From Polaribacter sargassicola (GTDB lineage Bacteria > Bacteroidota > Bacteroidia > Flavobacteriales > Flavobacteriaceae), in NCBI RefSeq assembly GCF_021991835.1, contig NZ_JAHDAU010000007.1:62001-126000 (forward strand): a stretch of 64,000 nucleotides of DNA. The letters run 5' to 3'. How positions within the stretch are numbered: the stretch's first letter is position 1; the number at the start of each line of letters is the position of its first letter. The translations under genes were made by a program, and so were the position numbers. Under the pieces are notes generated by a model. That model was not told where the DNA came from and ran no database searches. It saw only the letters and a list, made by a program, of their open reading frames with translations. Shown in pieces: positions 8,277-16,722 of the stretch.

Positions 8277-8723
8277 TTATTTTATAAATTTTATTGTAAA
8301 AGGATATTTGTAATTTTCTCCATCTCTTGCTTTTATAGATGCTATTATTACTAATGCCATTCCTATTAAATAGATTAATCCGGTAATAGAACCTAAGCCT
8401 ATAAAACCAAAAATATTATCGAAATTTAAATTAAAGTCAAAATCAAAATTAATGTGGTTACCATTAAAAAAATGATTATGATTATTAAATATAGAACCTA
8501 TTGCAAACGGAATAAAAGCAATTGATAAAAGAAAAACATAAAGTGTGTAGCTAATATTAAAGTTTACAGCTTCTTTACCTTGCTCATCTAAAAATATACT
8601 TCTATCCTTTAAAGTTTGCCATGCAATTAATGGTGTTATAATATTACCAAAAGGAAATATAAAACCAGCAAAAGCACAAATATGTATTAAAAAAGCGTTG
8701 GTGTTTTCGTTATTTTTTTTCAT
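8277..8723 (-). CDS. DUF4870 (Tic20-like) small membrane protein
   Basis: 148 residues with four hydrophobic helices (about 12-32, 58-78, 103-122 and 120-137). The characteristic DUF4870 features are present: an early AFAGFIFPFGNIITPLIAW and LDEQGKEAVNFNISYTLY. There is an odd Asn/His/Phe/Asp-rich loop (about residues 85-105), low in complexity. It is the first gene of the operon with PadR and PspC, 16 nt before PadR. Function unknown; co-occurrence points to membrane stress. Confidence 0.9.
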   Translation of the reverse strand: MKKNNENTNAFLIHICAFAGFIFPFGNIITPLIAWQTLKDRSIFLDEQGKEAVNFNISYTLYVFLLSIAFIPFAIGSIFNNHNHFFNGNHINFDFDFNLNFDNIFGFIGLGSITGLIYLIGMALVIIASIKARDGENYKYPFTIKFIK

Positions 8724-8752
8724 AATTATTAAATGTATAATACTTTCTTATG

Positions 8753-8797
8753 CAAATATATGTTCTAAAAAAGGTATTATGCAATACATAGTACTAT
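8753..8797 (-). promoter_or_regulatory. promoter of the DUF4870-PadR-PspC operon with nested inverted repeats
   Basis: On the minus strand TTG (8782-8784) is followed after exactly 21 nt by TATATTTG (8753-8760), a full consensus promoter. GTATT-ATGC-AATAC at 8774-8787 covers the -33 TTG, and the 10-bp palindrome ATAGTACTAT at 8788-8797 abuts it. This is where a repressor such as the operon's own PadR could act (inference). Confidence 0.7.
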
Positions 8798-8876
8798 AAT
8801 TAACATTTTTTTAACATTTTGTATTTGTTAATTATTTTGATAAAAAAGTGTTAAATTGTGAAGAAATAGGATAGAT

Positions 8877-9332
8877 ATGCAGATTACACCAAGAAATATA
8901 AATATGTTTATGATGTTTAAATTACCGTTGGGTTTTTTAAGCGGAATGAGGGTTAAAGAAGTTACAGATACTTTTTCTAGTGTAAAAATTAAATATAAAT
9001 GGATTAATCAAAATCCGTTTAAAAGTATGTTTTGGGCAGCACAAGGTATGGCAGCAGAAATGTGTACAGCTGTTTTGGTGATGAAAGCAATAGAAAAATC
9101 GAATAGAAAAATCTCTATGTTAGTTACACATCAAGAAAGCGATTTTTATAAAAAAGCAAAAGGTAAAATTGTATTTACTTGTAGTGAAGGAGATGAAATA
9201 TCAGCAATTATTAAAAAATCTATAGAAACAAAAGAAGGCCAAACTATTGTTTTAACCTCTGAAGGAAAAAATGAAGAAGGTGTTGTTGTTTCTAGATTTA
9301 AATTTCAATGGAGTGTAAAAGTAAAACTATAA
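8877..9332 (+). CDS. DUF4442 hot-dog fold protein
   Basis: 151 residues without signal peptide. The layout fits DUF4442, a PaaI/thioesterase-like hot-dog family: a central helix with KSMFWAAQGMAAEMCTAVLV replaces the usual HGG helix and is followed by antiparallel strands (KGKIVFTCSEGDEI and so on). The family is probably acyl-thioester binding, but no catalytic residue is confirmed. The stop codon overlaps the stop of the small minus-strand gene at 9327 by 6 nt. Confidence 0.8.
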   Translation: MQITPRNINMFMMFKLPLGFLSGMRVKEVTDTFSSVKIKYKWINQNPFKSMFWAAQGMAAEMCTAVLVMKAIEKSNRKISMLVTHQESDFYKKAKGKIVFTCSEGDEISAIIKKSIETKEGQTIVLTSEGKNEEGVVVSRFKFQWSVKVKL

Positions 9333-9482
9333 CTCCGTTTTATTTTTGTTAAATACCTTAGGTCTTTCTTCGTTATAATCACATTCTTGAAAAATACCGC
9401 AAGATACATTTGTACGTGCTAAAGATTTTGTAGACTCAAATTTTTTAGATAAAGCTTCTATCTCTGGAGATAAGTATTTCAT
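9327..9482 (-). CDS. 51-residue hypothetical protein with two cysteines
   Basis: A short minus-strand frame from ATG 9482 to TAG 9327. It begins MKYLSPEIEALSKKFES and contains CGIFQEC with cysteines six residues apart. A TACTTTTG match to the -7 box lies at 9537-9544, about 50 nt upstream. Codon use is A/T-biased as in neighbouring genes. No family recognised and no membrane or signal segment. It could be a small regulatory or metal-binding protein, but that is open. Confidence 0.55.
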   Translation of the reverse strand: MKYLSPEIEALSKKFESTKSLARTNVSCGIFQECDYNEERPKVFNKNKTEL

Positions 9483-9681
9483 AATCAATTGTTTTTTTAA
9501 TTAGTCTTTTAATTAAGTGTTTACTTACAAACACGTCAAAAGTAATTGTTTTTAGAAATAATGTACTATAATTAAAAGTTAAATTAGTTTTATTAAAAGT
9601 GTTTTTTAAAATTAACTTCATTGTTTTTTGTAACAAAACACAAACTAAATCATCTAATAAATATAACCATAAAAAAAAATT

Positions 9682-10515
9682 ATGTTTCAAGATAAGATAC
9701 CAAATTCATCAAATAGAAATGCACACGAAATAGATTATAAAATATTTGGTGAAGAAATGCAGTTTGTAGAGATAGAACTAGATCCAGAAGAAGGAGTTGT
9801 TGCAGAAGCAGGAACTTTTATGATGATGGATGACAATATTAAAATGAATACAATTTTAGGTGATGGATCTAACCAAGAAACAGGTATTTTAGGTAAGATT
9901 TTTTCTGCAGGAAAAAGAATTTTAACGGGAGAGAGTTTGTTTATGACCGTTTTTACAAATGCAGGAGTTGGTAAAAAACAAATTTCTTTTGCATCGCCTT
10001 ATCCTGGTAAAATTGTACCTATTGATTTAACAGCATTTGACGGAAAATTTATTTGTCAGAAAGACGCTTTTTTATGTGCAGCTAAAGGAGTTTCTATCGG
10101 AATTGAATTTTCTAAAAAATTAGGTAGAGGCTTGTTTGGTGGAGAAGGATTTATTATGCAAAAGATGGAAGGTGATGGTTTAGGATTTATTCATGCAGGA
10201 GGAACTTTAGCTAAAAAAGTATTGCAACCAGGAGAGGTTTTAAGAGTAGATACCGGTTGTATTGTTGGTTTTACACAAGGAGTAGATTATGATATAGAGT
10301 TTGTTGGTGGAATAAAAAATACTGTGTTTGGTGGAGAAGGAATGTTTTTTGCTACTTTAAGAGGGCCAGGTACTGTTTATATACAATCTTTACCGTTTAG
10401 TAGGTTGGCAGGTAGAGTTCTTGCAATGGCACCAAGAACAGGAAGTGGAACAAAAGGAGAAGGAAGTATTTTAGGAGGAATAGGTGATTTATTAGATGGA
10501 GATAATCGTTTTTAA
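9682..10515 (+). CDS. TIGR00266/AIM24-family protein
   Basis: 277 residues, soluble and beta-rich. The family signature begins at residue 13 ([25 protein letters not shown]), followed by Gly-rich strands ([39 protein letters not shown]). The AIM24 fold resembles a TRAP/tryptophan-RNA-binding barrel; its bacterial function is unknown. The first 12 residues are extra to the family core, but no later ATG precedes it, so ATG 9682 is kept. It is a single gene ending at a strong bidirectional terminator. Confidence 0.92.
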   Translation: MFQDKIPNSSNRNAHEIDYKIFGEEMQFVEIELDPEEGVVAEAGTFMMMDDNIKMNTILGDGSNQETGILGKIFSAGKRILTGESLFMTVFTNAGVGKKQISFASPYPGKIVPIDLTAFDGKFICQKDAFLCAAKGVSIGIEFSKKLGRGLFGGEGFIMQKMEGDGLGFIHAGGTLAKKVLQPGEVLRVDTGCIVGFTQGVDYDIEFVGGIKNTVFGGEGMFFATLRGPGTVYIQSLPFSRLAGRVLAMAPRTGSGTKGEGSILGGIGDLLDGDNRF

Positions 10516-10544
10516 TATTTAAAAAATACACTTAAAAAACATAA

Positions 10545-10579
10545 AAAAAGCCTTCATTTTAATTTAATGAAGGCTTTTT
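10545..10579. terminator. bidirectional rho-independent terminator
   Basis: A perfect 14-bp stem of AAAAAGCCTTCATT and its complement with a short AT loop and T runs on both strands, between convergent genes. A closely similar core is used again at 34393-34429. Confidence 0.9.
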
Positions 10580-10600
10580 AAGTTTTATAAATAAATTTAA

Positions 10601-11302
10601 TTATTGTTCGTTTTCTTTTATGTTTTCTACAAATTCTTGAAAACGTTTACCGTAATCTGTTGTTTTTACTCTTTCGGTTAAAGAGTTGTTTAAGGTATCT
10701 AACATTTTTATACTAGCGTCATACATTTCTGTTAAACCAATATAAGGTGCTACTTCAGAATCTGGATTAGAAATGGCAAAATTGGTAGTAAACAAAACTC
10801 TTCTTTTAGTTAATTTTAAATAATCTTTTTCTAATTGAGCAACTAATTCTAAATCATTAGCTTGTTTGGCATCAAAATCTTTTTTTATAAACTCTAAACG
10901 CTCATTCTGAAATTTACTTTTAACTTTATTAAAACTTTCTAAAATTTCCTGATTTTTAGAACCCGTAATTTCTGGTTTATAACCAAATTGTTCTATTTTA
11001 TCATTAATGGTAATTGTACCTTCTTCACCAAAGAAAAGAATGCTTTTATTAGTTGTATTACCATCAAAAGTTAAAAAATATACAACAGAAGATTCTATGT
11101 TATCGGTTAAAGTAAACTTATCACTACCTAATAATTTTACAGAATCTACAGAAACTAAAATGGTATCTTGCATTTTTTGAAGATATAAAGTTCCTTTTTT
11201 AAGACCTTTAATTTGGCCTTGTACAATCATGTTTCCTTCTTTTTTAGAAGAACATGCGCTAATTAAAATTGATACTACTAAAAGAGTAATAATTTTCTTC
11301 AT
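10601..11302 (-). CDS. DUF4369-domain lipoprotein
   Basis: 233 residues. A lipoprotein signal ends in LISACSSK. A DUF4369 beta domain follows at about 26-120 (MIVQGQIKGLKKGTLYLQKM, then TLTDNIESSVVYFL, then GEEGTITI), then a long helical part. In many Bacteroidota this N-terminal domain precedes a TlpA-type thioredoxin domain. Here the protein stops without one, so it lacks the redox part. Probably attached to the inner face of the outer membrane. Confidence 0.88.
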   Translation of the reverse strand: MKKIITLLVVSILISACSSKKEGNMIVQGQIKGLKKGTLYLQKMQDTILVSVDSVKLLGSDKFTLTDNIESSVVYFLTFDGNTTNKSILFFGEEGTITINDKIEQFGYKPEITGSKNQEILESFNKVKSKFQNERLEFIKKDFDAKQANDLELVAQLEKDYLKLTKRRVLFTTNFAISNPDSEVAPYIGLTEMYDASIKMLDTLNNSLTERVKTTDYGKRFQEFVENIKENEQ

Positions 11303-11338
11303 AAATCTAAATTTTCGTCTGCAAATATGCTGATTTTT

Positions 11339-12646
11339 TTATAAAGTTGCTGATAATTCCATTAAAATAGTACATAAAATTGCACCTACTGTGCCAATAG
11401 CATATCCAAAAACAGCTAATAAAACACCAACAGTTGCTAAAGATGGATGAAAAGCTTGTGCAACAATTGGTGCAGAAGCAGCGCCACCAACATTTGCTTG
11501 GCTACCAACAGATAAAAAGAAATAAGGTGCTTTTATTAATTTAGCGACTAATATTAATAACCCAGCGTGTATAGACATCCAAACAAGACCTATTGCAATT
11601 AAGCCTAAATTATCAAAAATCATTGCTAAATCCATTTTCATACCTATTGTAGCTACCAAAACATAAATAAAAATACTACCTAATTTACTTGCTCCGGCTC
11701 CTTCGTAATTTTTAGCTTTTGTAAAAGATAAAATAATGGCAACAATTGTAGAAATACTAATTAACCAAAAGAAAGATGAAGTTAAAAAAGTAAATATATT
11801 TCTCCATGTTTCAGAGTTTATACCAGATACTAAATTATCAAAAAAAGAAGCCAAGTAAGAAGATACAAAATGGCCAAAACCAACTGTACCAAAAGCAATA
11901 GCTAGCATAATCATAAAGTCTGTTAAACTAGGATTTCTTTTTACTTTTAAAGAGAAAGTAGACACTTTTTCTTTTAACTCTTCTATAGCAGTTGTATCTG
12001 CACCTAGCCATTTGTCTATTTTATCTTTCTTACCAATACCTATTAATAAAACGGCCATCCAGATATTAGCAATTACAATATCAACAAAAACCATTCCTCC
12101 GTATTTCTTAGGATTATATTGATAAATTTCTAACATAGCAGTTTGGTTTGCTCCACCACCAATCCAACTACCAGCAAGTGTAGAAAGACCTCGCCAAACA
12201 GCATCAAAATCAGATCCGCCAACAGTTTCTGGCGAAAAAATAGAAATTAATAATATGGCTATTGGCCCACCAATAATTACACCAACAGTTCCTGTAAAAA
12301 ACATGATTAAGGCTTTAGAACCTAAGTTAAATATTGCTTTTAAATCGATACTTAATGTCATTAACACCAAAGCTGCTGGTAATAAAAAACGACTAGAAAC
12401 ATAATACAATTGAGAACTGTTTTTTACAGTTTCTCCAACAGCATTTGTAGTTTCCCATTCTGGAGAAATAATACCAAAAGTTGTAAATAAAGCAGGTATA
12501 AAATATGCCATAAACAAACCTGGAACAATTTTATAAAATTTAGGCCAAAAACCAGTTGTTTTAGATTCTGTGTAGAAAACAAATCCTAAAGAAATCATTA
12601 AAAGTCCAAAAACGATGGCATCGTTTGTCAAAAATGGTTCTGTCAT
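11339..12646 (-). CDS. DUF819 integral membrane protein (YjcL-like)
   Basis: 435 residues with about 11-12 transmembrane helices. Typical DUF819 elements are GSWIGGGANQTAMLEIYQ near the middle and SVGSQANVGGAASAPIVAQAF near the end; these Gly/Ala/Asn re-entrant motifs resemble those of elevator-type anion carriers. A carboxylate or amino-acid transporter role is likely but the substrate is unknown. It lies 36 nt upstream of the DUF4369 lipoprotein and may share its transcript. Confidence 0.92.
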   Translation of the reverse strand: MTEPFLTNDAIVFGLLMISLGFVFYTESKTTGFWPKFYKIVPGLFMAYFIPALFTTFGIISPEWETTNAVGETVKNSSQLYYVSSRFLLPAALVLMTLSIDLKAIFNLGSKALIMFFTGTVGVIIGGPIAILLISIFSPETVGGSDFDAVWRGLSTLAGSWIGGGANQTAMLEIYQYNPKKYGGMVFVDIVIANIWMAVLLIGIGKKDKIDKWLGADTTAIEELKEKVSTFSLKVKRNPSLTDFMIMLAIAFGTVGFGHFVSSYLASFFDNLVSGINSETWRNIFTFLTSSFFWLISISTIVAIILSFTKAKNYEGAGASKLGSIFIYVLVATIGMKMDLAMIFDNLGLIAIGLVWMSIHAGLLILVAKLIKAPYFFLSVGSQANVGGAASAPIVAQAFHPSLATVGVLLAVFGYAIGTVGAILCTILMELSATL

Positions 12647-12699
12647 TAGATATTAATTTTGTGTAATTTTTATGATGATATTTATAATATGATAAATGT

Positions 12700-12748
12700 A
12701 ATAAAACCATTATAAAAATTGAGTGTCAATTATTATAATGGTTTTATT
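12700..12748 (-). terminator. stem-loop terminator after the BNR-repeat exoprotein
   Basis: AATAAAACCATTATAA (12700-12715) pairs with TTATAATGGTTTTATT (12733-12748), a perfect 16-bp stem. A T-rich stretch follows on the minus strand. Confidence 0.75.
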
Positions 12749-12769
12749 AAAGTAGTTTTAAGTTTTTAT

Positions 12770-15700
12770 TTAATAAAATTTTACTTCTTTAAAAGGAGAT
12801 ATTTTAATACTTTCTGTAGAAGATTTATAAGTACTCCAATCATTTTTAAAGAAAGAATTTGTTTCTAAAACAGCCTTATTAAAAGCTTCTTTAAATTGAT
12901 TTGTTAATTGTTTTTCGGTAGTTGTTTGGTTACCAAAACGAGAACTAATATATCTGCTTGCAGAACTAAGTCTTTGGCTAACTGTAACTTCTGCATTTCT
13001 AATAATACCTTGTCTTTTATCTATTTTACCTAAATAAATAGCTATTAAATCATCTATTTTCTTAATAATTTCTGTTGATGCTTTAATTTCTGCTTTGTAT
13101 TTCTTTTTGTCTTCTTTAGATAAATCGGTTTTTATAGAAGTAGCTGTATTTTTACTTTCTACTAACTGTTTTACAATGTTAGCCATTTTTTCTTGATAAG
13201 TTTCAAGCTCTTTACTAGCAGTATATTTTTGATTGATAGCTTCATCAGAAATTTGTAATCTAGGATCAAATTCTACTTTTATATCTTGCTCAGAAATTAC
13301 ATCACCAAAAGTCATTTTTAGTTTATAAGTTCCTGGTTTTACAGAAACACCTCTTGGCTCTCTTCTAGACGGTCTAGTAGATCTAGATGCTCTTGCAACA
13401 CCTTTTTCTCTTAATCCCCAAGAAGTTTTATGAATTCCGTTTTCTTTAGGCGCTTTCATTTTTAAAGTTCTTATCAATCTAGCTCCATCAAAAACTTCTA
13501 GTTGAATAGAATCGTATTTAATTTTAGCTTTTTTATCAACTTTTGGTTTATTAATATAATAAGAAATAATTGCACCGCCTCTTTTATTTTCTCCTTGATA
13601 CAAAGCATCTGCTCCAAACCTGCTTGCAGTTGGTTGTTGTGTTGCTGCTTGGTAAGCAGTTGGAGGTGTAAATAATTCTAATTTTTTGTCATTAATATCT
13701 CCGTTTGCAATAGCTCTTAGCGGACGAATATCATCTAAAACCCAAACTGCTCTACCAAAAGTACCAATAACTAAATCATTTTCTCTTGGATGAATTACCA
13801 AGTCTTTTACAGGAACTGTAGGGAAACTATTTGTCCATTTAGTCCATTTGTTACCAGCATCAATAGAAATGTATAAACCATCATCTGTACCTAAAAAAAG
13901 TAAATTTTTATTTTCTGGATCTTCAATAATACTTAAAGTAAAACTTTCTACATCATTTTCATCAACAATACGTTCCCAAGTTTTTCCGTAGTTTTTAGTT
14001 CTGTATGCATACGGAGTATAATTAAAACGTCTGTAATCATTAGCAACTAAAAGAGCTTCTCCTTTATTTTTGTTCGATGCTTTTATTTGAGTAATCCAAC
14101 TGTTTTCTGGTAAACCTTTTATGTTTTTAGAAACATTTGTCCATTCTTTTCCCCCATTTTTTGTAATGTGTACTTGTCCATCATCTGTGGCTGCCCATAA
14201 AACATCTTTTTCTAAAACAGTAGGTTCTATAACTAAAATAGTACAGTGGTTTTCTGCACCAGTTGCATCTAAAGTTAAACCACCACTTTCTGATTGTTTT
14301 AATTTTTCTGGATTATTAGTTGATAAATCAGGAGAAATAACAGACCAAGTTAAACCTTTGTCTGTAGATTTATGTACAAATTGGCTACCAAAATATAAGG
14401 TAGAATTATCAAAAGGATCTATATTAATTGCAGAGTTCCAGTTAAAACGTAATTTAACATTTGGGTCTTTGTGTGTTGGTTTTACAGAGTAGTTGTTTCC
14501 TGTTAGGTAATCAAACCTAGAAACAGAACCTTGTTGGCTCATGGTCCATCCGTAACGCGAATCATCTTTATCTGGTACTACATCAAAACCATCACCAAAA
14601 CTAATTTCTTGCCAATAAGAATTTCTAATTCCTTGTGCTTTCCAAACATAAGCTGGCCCTCTCCAAGAACCATTATCTTGTAAACCACCATAAACGTTAT
14701 AAGGATATTCGTTATCTACATTTATGTGATAAAATTGAGCAACGGGAATGTTTTCTATAAAGCGCCAAGTTTTACCACCATCTTTAGTAATGTTTAAACC
14801 ACCGTCATTTCCATCCATCATAAATTTACCATTTTTAGGATGAATCCACCAAGCATGATGATCTGGGTGAATACCATTATTAGCACCATAAGCAGGCATT
14901 AGTTGGCTAAAGTTTTTACCACCATCTTCAGAAACATTTACATATGTAAAAACAGTATATAATCTGTTTTCGTTATCTGGAGCTACGTAAATTTCTGAAT
15001 AATAAAAAGGTCGATTACCAATGCCTGGTTTGTCGTTTATTTTTTTCCATGTAAAACCGCCATCTGTACTTTTATATAAAGCATTTTTTTTAGCTTCTAC
15101 CAAGGCATAAACTATTTCTGGATTACTAGGTGCAATTGCTACACCAATTCTACCTAATTCTCCTTTAGGTAAACCTTCTTTTTCTGTAATTTTTTTCCAA
15201 TTATCTCCACCGTCATGTGTAATATATAAACCACTTCCTGTACCTCCAGATTTAAAAAACCATGGATCGCGTTTGTGTTCCCACATTGCGGCAATTATTT
15301 TATTAGGATTTTTAGGGTCCATAATTAAATCTGCAGTACCAGATTTATTATTTGTAAATAAAATTTGTTTCCAAGTTTTACCACCATCTGTTGTTTTGTA
15401 AACACCACGTTCTTGATGTTCTCCCCATGGAGATCCTATCGCGCCAGCGTAAACTATATCCGGATTTGTAGGGTCTATTAATATTCTGTGTATGTGTCTT
15501 GTTTTTTCTAACCCCATAGATGTCCAAGTTTTACCAGCATCTAAAGATTTGTAGATTCCGTAACCACCATTTAAACTATTTCTTGGGTTTCCTTCACCAG
15601 TTCCTGCCCAAATAACGCTCGGGTTAGATTGTTGTATTTTAACTGCACCAATAGAAGCAGTAACTTCTTTTTCAAAAATTGGTTCCCATTTAATTCCGCC

Positions 15701-15910
15701 AGAAGTAGATTTCCAAACACCACCAGAAGCTGTACCAACGTACATAATTTCTGGGTTGTTTTCTACGACATCAATAGCAGTTACACGGCCAGACATTCCT
15801 CCAGGACCAATGTTTCTAGGTTTCATGTTTTTTACTAAATCCATAGAAAACTCTTGAGAAAAGAGTAGGGAAGAAGTAAATAAAAAGACAAAAAAGTAGA
15901 GTTTTTTCAT
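12770..15910 (-). CDS. large secreted BNR/sortilin-like beta-propeller protein
   Basis: 1046 residues with a signal peptide (hydrophobic core ending SLLFSQ). From about residue 30 to 720 there are many BNR/VPS10-type units: Asp-box variants such as STSGGIKW, SLDAGKTW, TTDGGKTW, THDGGDNW, STDGGFTW and SIDAGNKW occur at intervals of 40-100 residues, which predicts two stacked beta-propellers. The last 300 residues carry an immunoglobulin-like part and a coiled-coil-rich tail. Annotated relatives are called glycosyl hydrolases by similarity to sialidase-type propellers, but no sialidase catalytic set is evident. No type IX sorting domain is seen. Exported, function unknown. Confidence 0.9.
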   Translation of the reverse strand: MKKLYFFVFLFTSSLLFSQEFSMDLVKNMKPRNIGPGGMSGRVTAIDVVENNPEIMYVGTASGGVWKSTSGGIKWEPIFEKEVTASIGAVKIQQSNPSVIWAGTGEGNPRNSLNGGYGIYKSLDAGKTWTSMGLEKTRHIHRILIDPTNPDIVYAGAIGSPWGEHQERGVYKTTDGGKTWKQILFTNNKSGTADLIMDPKNPNKIIAAMWEHKRDPWFFKSGGTGSGLYITHDGGDNWKKITEKEGLPKGELGRIGVAIAPSNPEIVYALVEAKKNALYKSTDGGFTWKKINDKPGIGNRPFYYSEIYVAPDNENRLYTVFTYVNVSEDGGKNFSQLMPAYGANNGIHPDHHAWWIHPKNGKFMMDGNDGGLNITKDGGKTWRFIENIPVAQFYHINVDNEYPYNVYGGLQDNGSWRGPAYVWKAQGIRNSYWQEISFGDGFDVVPDKDDSRYGWTMSQQGSVSRFDYLTGNNYSVKPTHKDPNVKLRFNWNSAINIDPFDNSTLYFGSQFVHKSTDKGLTWSVISPDLSTNNPEKLKQSESGGLTLDATGAENHCTILVIEPTVLEKDVLWAATDDGQVHITKNGGKEWTNVSKNIKGLPENSWITQIKASNKNKGEALLVANDYRRFNYTPYAYRTKNYGKTWERIVDENDVESFTLSIIEDPENKNLLFLGTDDGLYISIDAGNKWTKWTNSFPTVPVKDLVIHPRENDLVIGTFGRAVWVLDDIRPLRAIANGDINDKKLELFTPPTAYQAATQQPTASRFGADALYQGENKRGGAIISYYINKPKVDKKAKIKYDSIQLEVFDGARLIRTLKMKAPKENGIHKTSWGLREKGVARASRSTRPSRREPRGVSVKPGTYKLKMTFGDVISEQDIKVEFDPRLQISDEAINQKYTASKELETYQEKMANIVKQLVESKNTATSIKTDLSKEDKKKYKAEIKASTEIIKKIDDLIAIYLGKIDKRQGIIRNAEVTVSQRLSSASRYISSRFGNQTTTEKQLTNQFKEAFNKAVLETNSFFKNDWSTYKSSTESIKISPFKEVKFY

Positions 15911-16040
15911 AATAGAGTAAATTTATTTGAATTTGAAGCCAACAATATACAAAATTGAAGATATCCATTATAAGTGAATGTTTTTTTTAACAATTGATAT
16001 GTATTAATAAAAGAGGCTTATTTTTATATGTTTAAAGTAT

Positions 16041-16060
16041 TTTACCGATCGTTTGGTAAA
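16041..16060. promoter_or_regulatory. TetR operator palindrome
   Basis: TTTACCGATCGTTTGGTAAA: the outer TTTACC/GGTAAA arms are perfectly inverted and 16 of 20 positions agree with the reverse complement. The sequence resembles operators of TetR regulators of the YxaF/QacR type. It covers the -33 TTG (16053-16055) of the tetR promoter, so autorepression is likely. Confidence 0.75.
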
Positions 16061-16082
16061 TGATATTTTTATTATAATTTTG
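16053..16082 (+). promoter_or_regulatory. perfect consensus promoter of the tetR-like gene
   Basis: TTG at 16053-16055, 19-nt spacer, then TAATTTTG at 16075-16082. The box ends 4 nt before the ATG at 16087, so the transcript should start at or within 1-2 nt of the start codon. Confidence 0.75.
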
Positions 16083-16086
16083 CAAT

Positions 16087-16656
16087 ATGAGGCCACAAAA
16101 AGTTTTAGATAAAGAAATACTAATTAGTCTAAGCAAAGTTTTTAGAGATAAAGGTTACGAAGGAGCTAGCTTACAGGAGTTAGCAGAAGCTACAGGATTA
16201 AAAAAAGCAAGTTTATATCATAGATTTCCAAAAGGAAAATACGAAATGGCTAAAGCTGTTTTTACCCATATTGATCATTGGGTTGAAGAAAATATATTTT
16301 TAACTCTAAAAAATGAATCTAACACTCCAGAAAAAAGACTAAAAGATGGGTTAACTAACATTAAAATACTTTATGATGAAGGAAAGGAAACCTGTGTTTT
16401 TAATTCGTTTTCAACACAAACGGGCTTGTCTTTATTTGAACAGAGTATTAAGAATAGTATGATAGAATGGATTAATTCTTTTACAGAAATAGGCCTTGCC
16501 TTAAACATACCTAGTAAAGAATCAAAAGAATATGCTTTAGAAACCTTAATAGAGATTCAAGGTAGTCTTATTGTAGCAAAAGGATTAAACGATATAAGTG
16601 TATTTGCAAAAACTTTAAAAAATATTGAATTAAAATATTTAAGAGGGCAATTATAA
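16087..16656 (+). CDS. TetR/AcrR-family transcriptional regulator
   Basis: 189 residues. The N-terminal helix-turn-helix is at about 10-56 (KVFRDKGYEGASLQELAEATGLKKASLYHRFPKGK), and a helical ligand domain follows with a cysteine in TCVFNSF. The start at ATG 16087 gives the normal distance to the HTH, and no other ATG precedes residue 55. A palindromic operator overlies its own promoter, so it is probably an autorepressor. The ligand and other targets are unknown; the lipoprotein gene 66 nt downstream may be co-regulated. Confidence 0.93.
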   Translation: MRPQKVLDKEILISLSKVFRDKGYEGASLQELAEATGLKKASLYHRFPKGKYEMAKAVFTHIDHWVEENIFLTLKNESNTPEKRLKDGLTNIKILYDEGKETCVFNSFSTQTGLSLFEQSIKNSMIEWINSFTEIGLALNIPSKESKEYALETLIEIQGSLIVAKGLNDISVFAKTLKNIELKYLRGQL

Positions 16657-16722
16657 AGCTTATCTAACTAAGAATCACATTGTAAATTAAATCATAATAA
16701 ATAAAACAATCAAATAAATAAA

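Noticed and set aside
8800..8820. Two TTAACATT copies 11 bp apart as a second phased array
   Set aside because: Only two copies in a very T-rich stretch; too weak to separate from base composition.
14121..14492. 123-codon plus-strand frame inside the BNR-repeat gene
   Set aside because: Shadow of a long, well-supported minus-strand gene; composition does not look like a protein.
12770..15910. True sialidase or glycosyl hydrolase
   Set aside because: BNR Asp-boxes alone do not show catalysis, and no sialidase arginine triad or nucleophile can be identified by eye.
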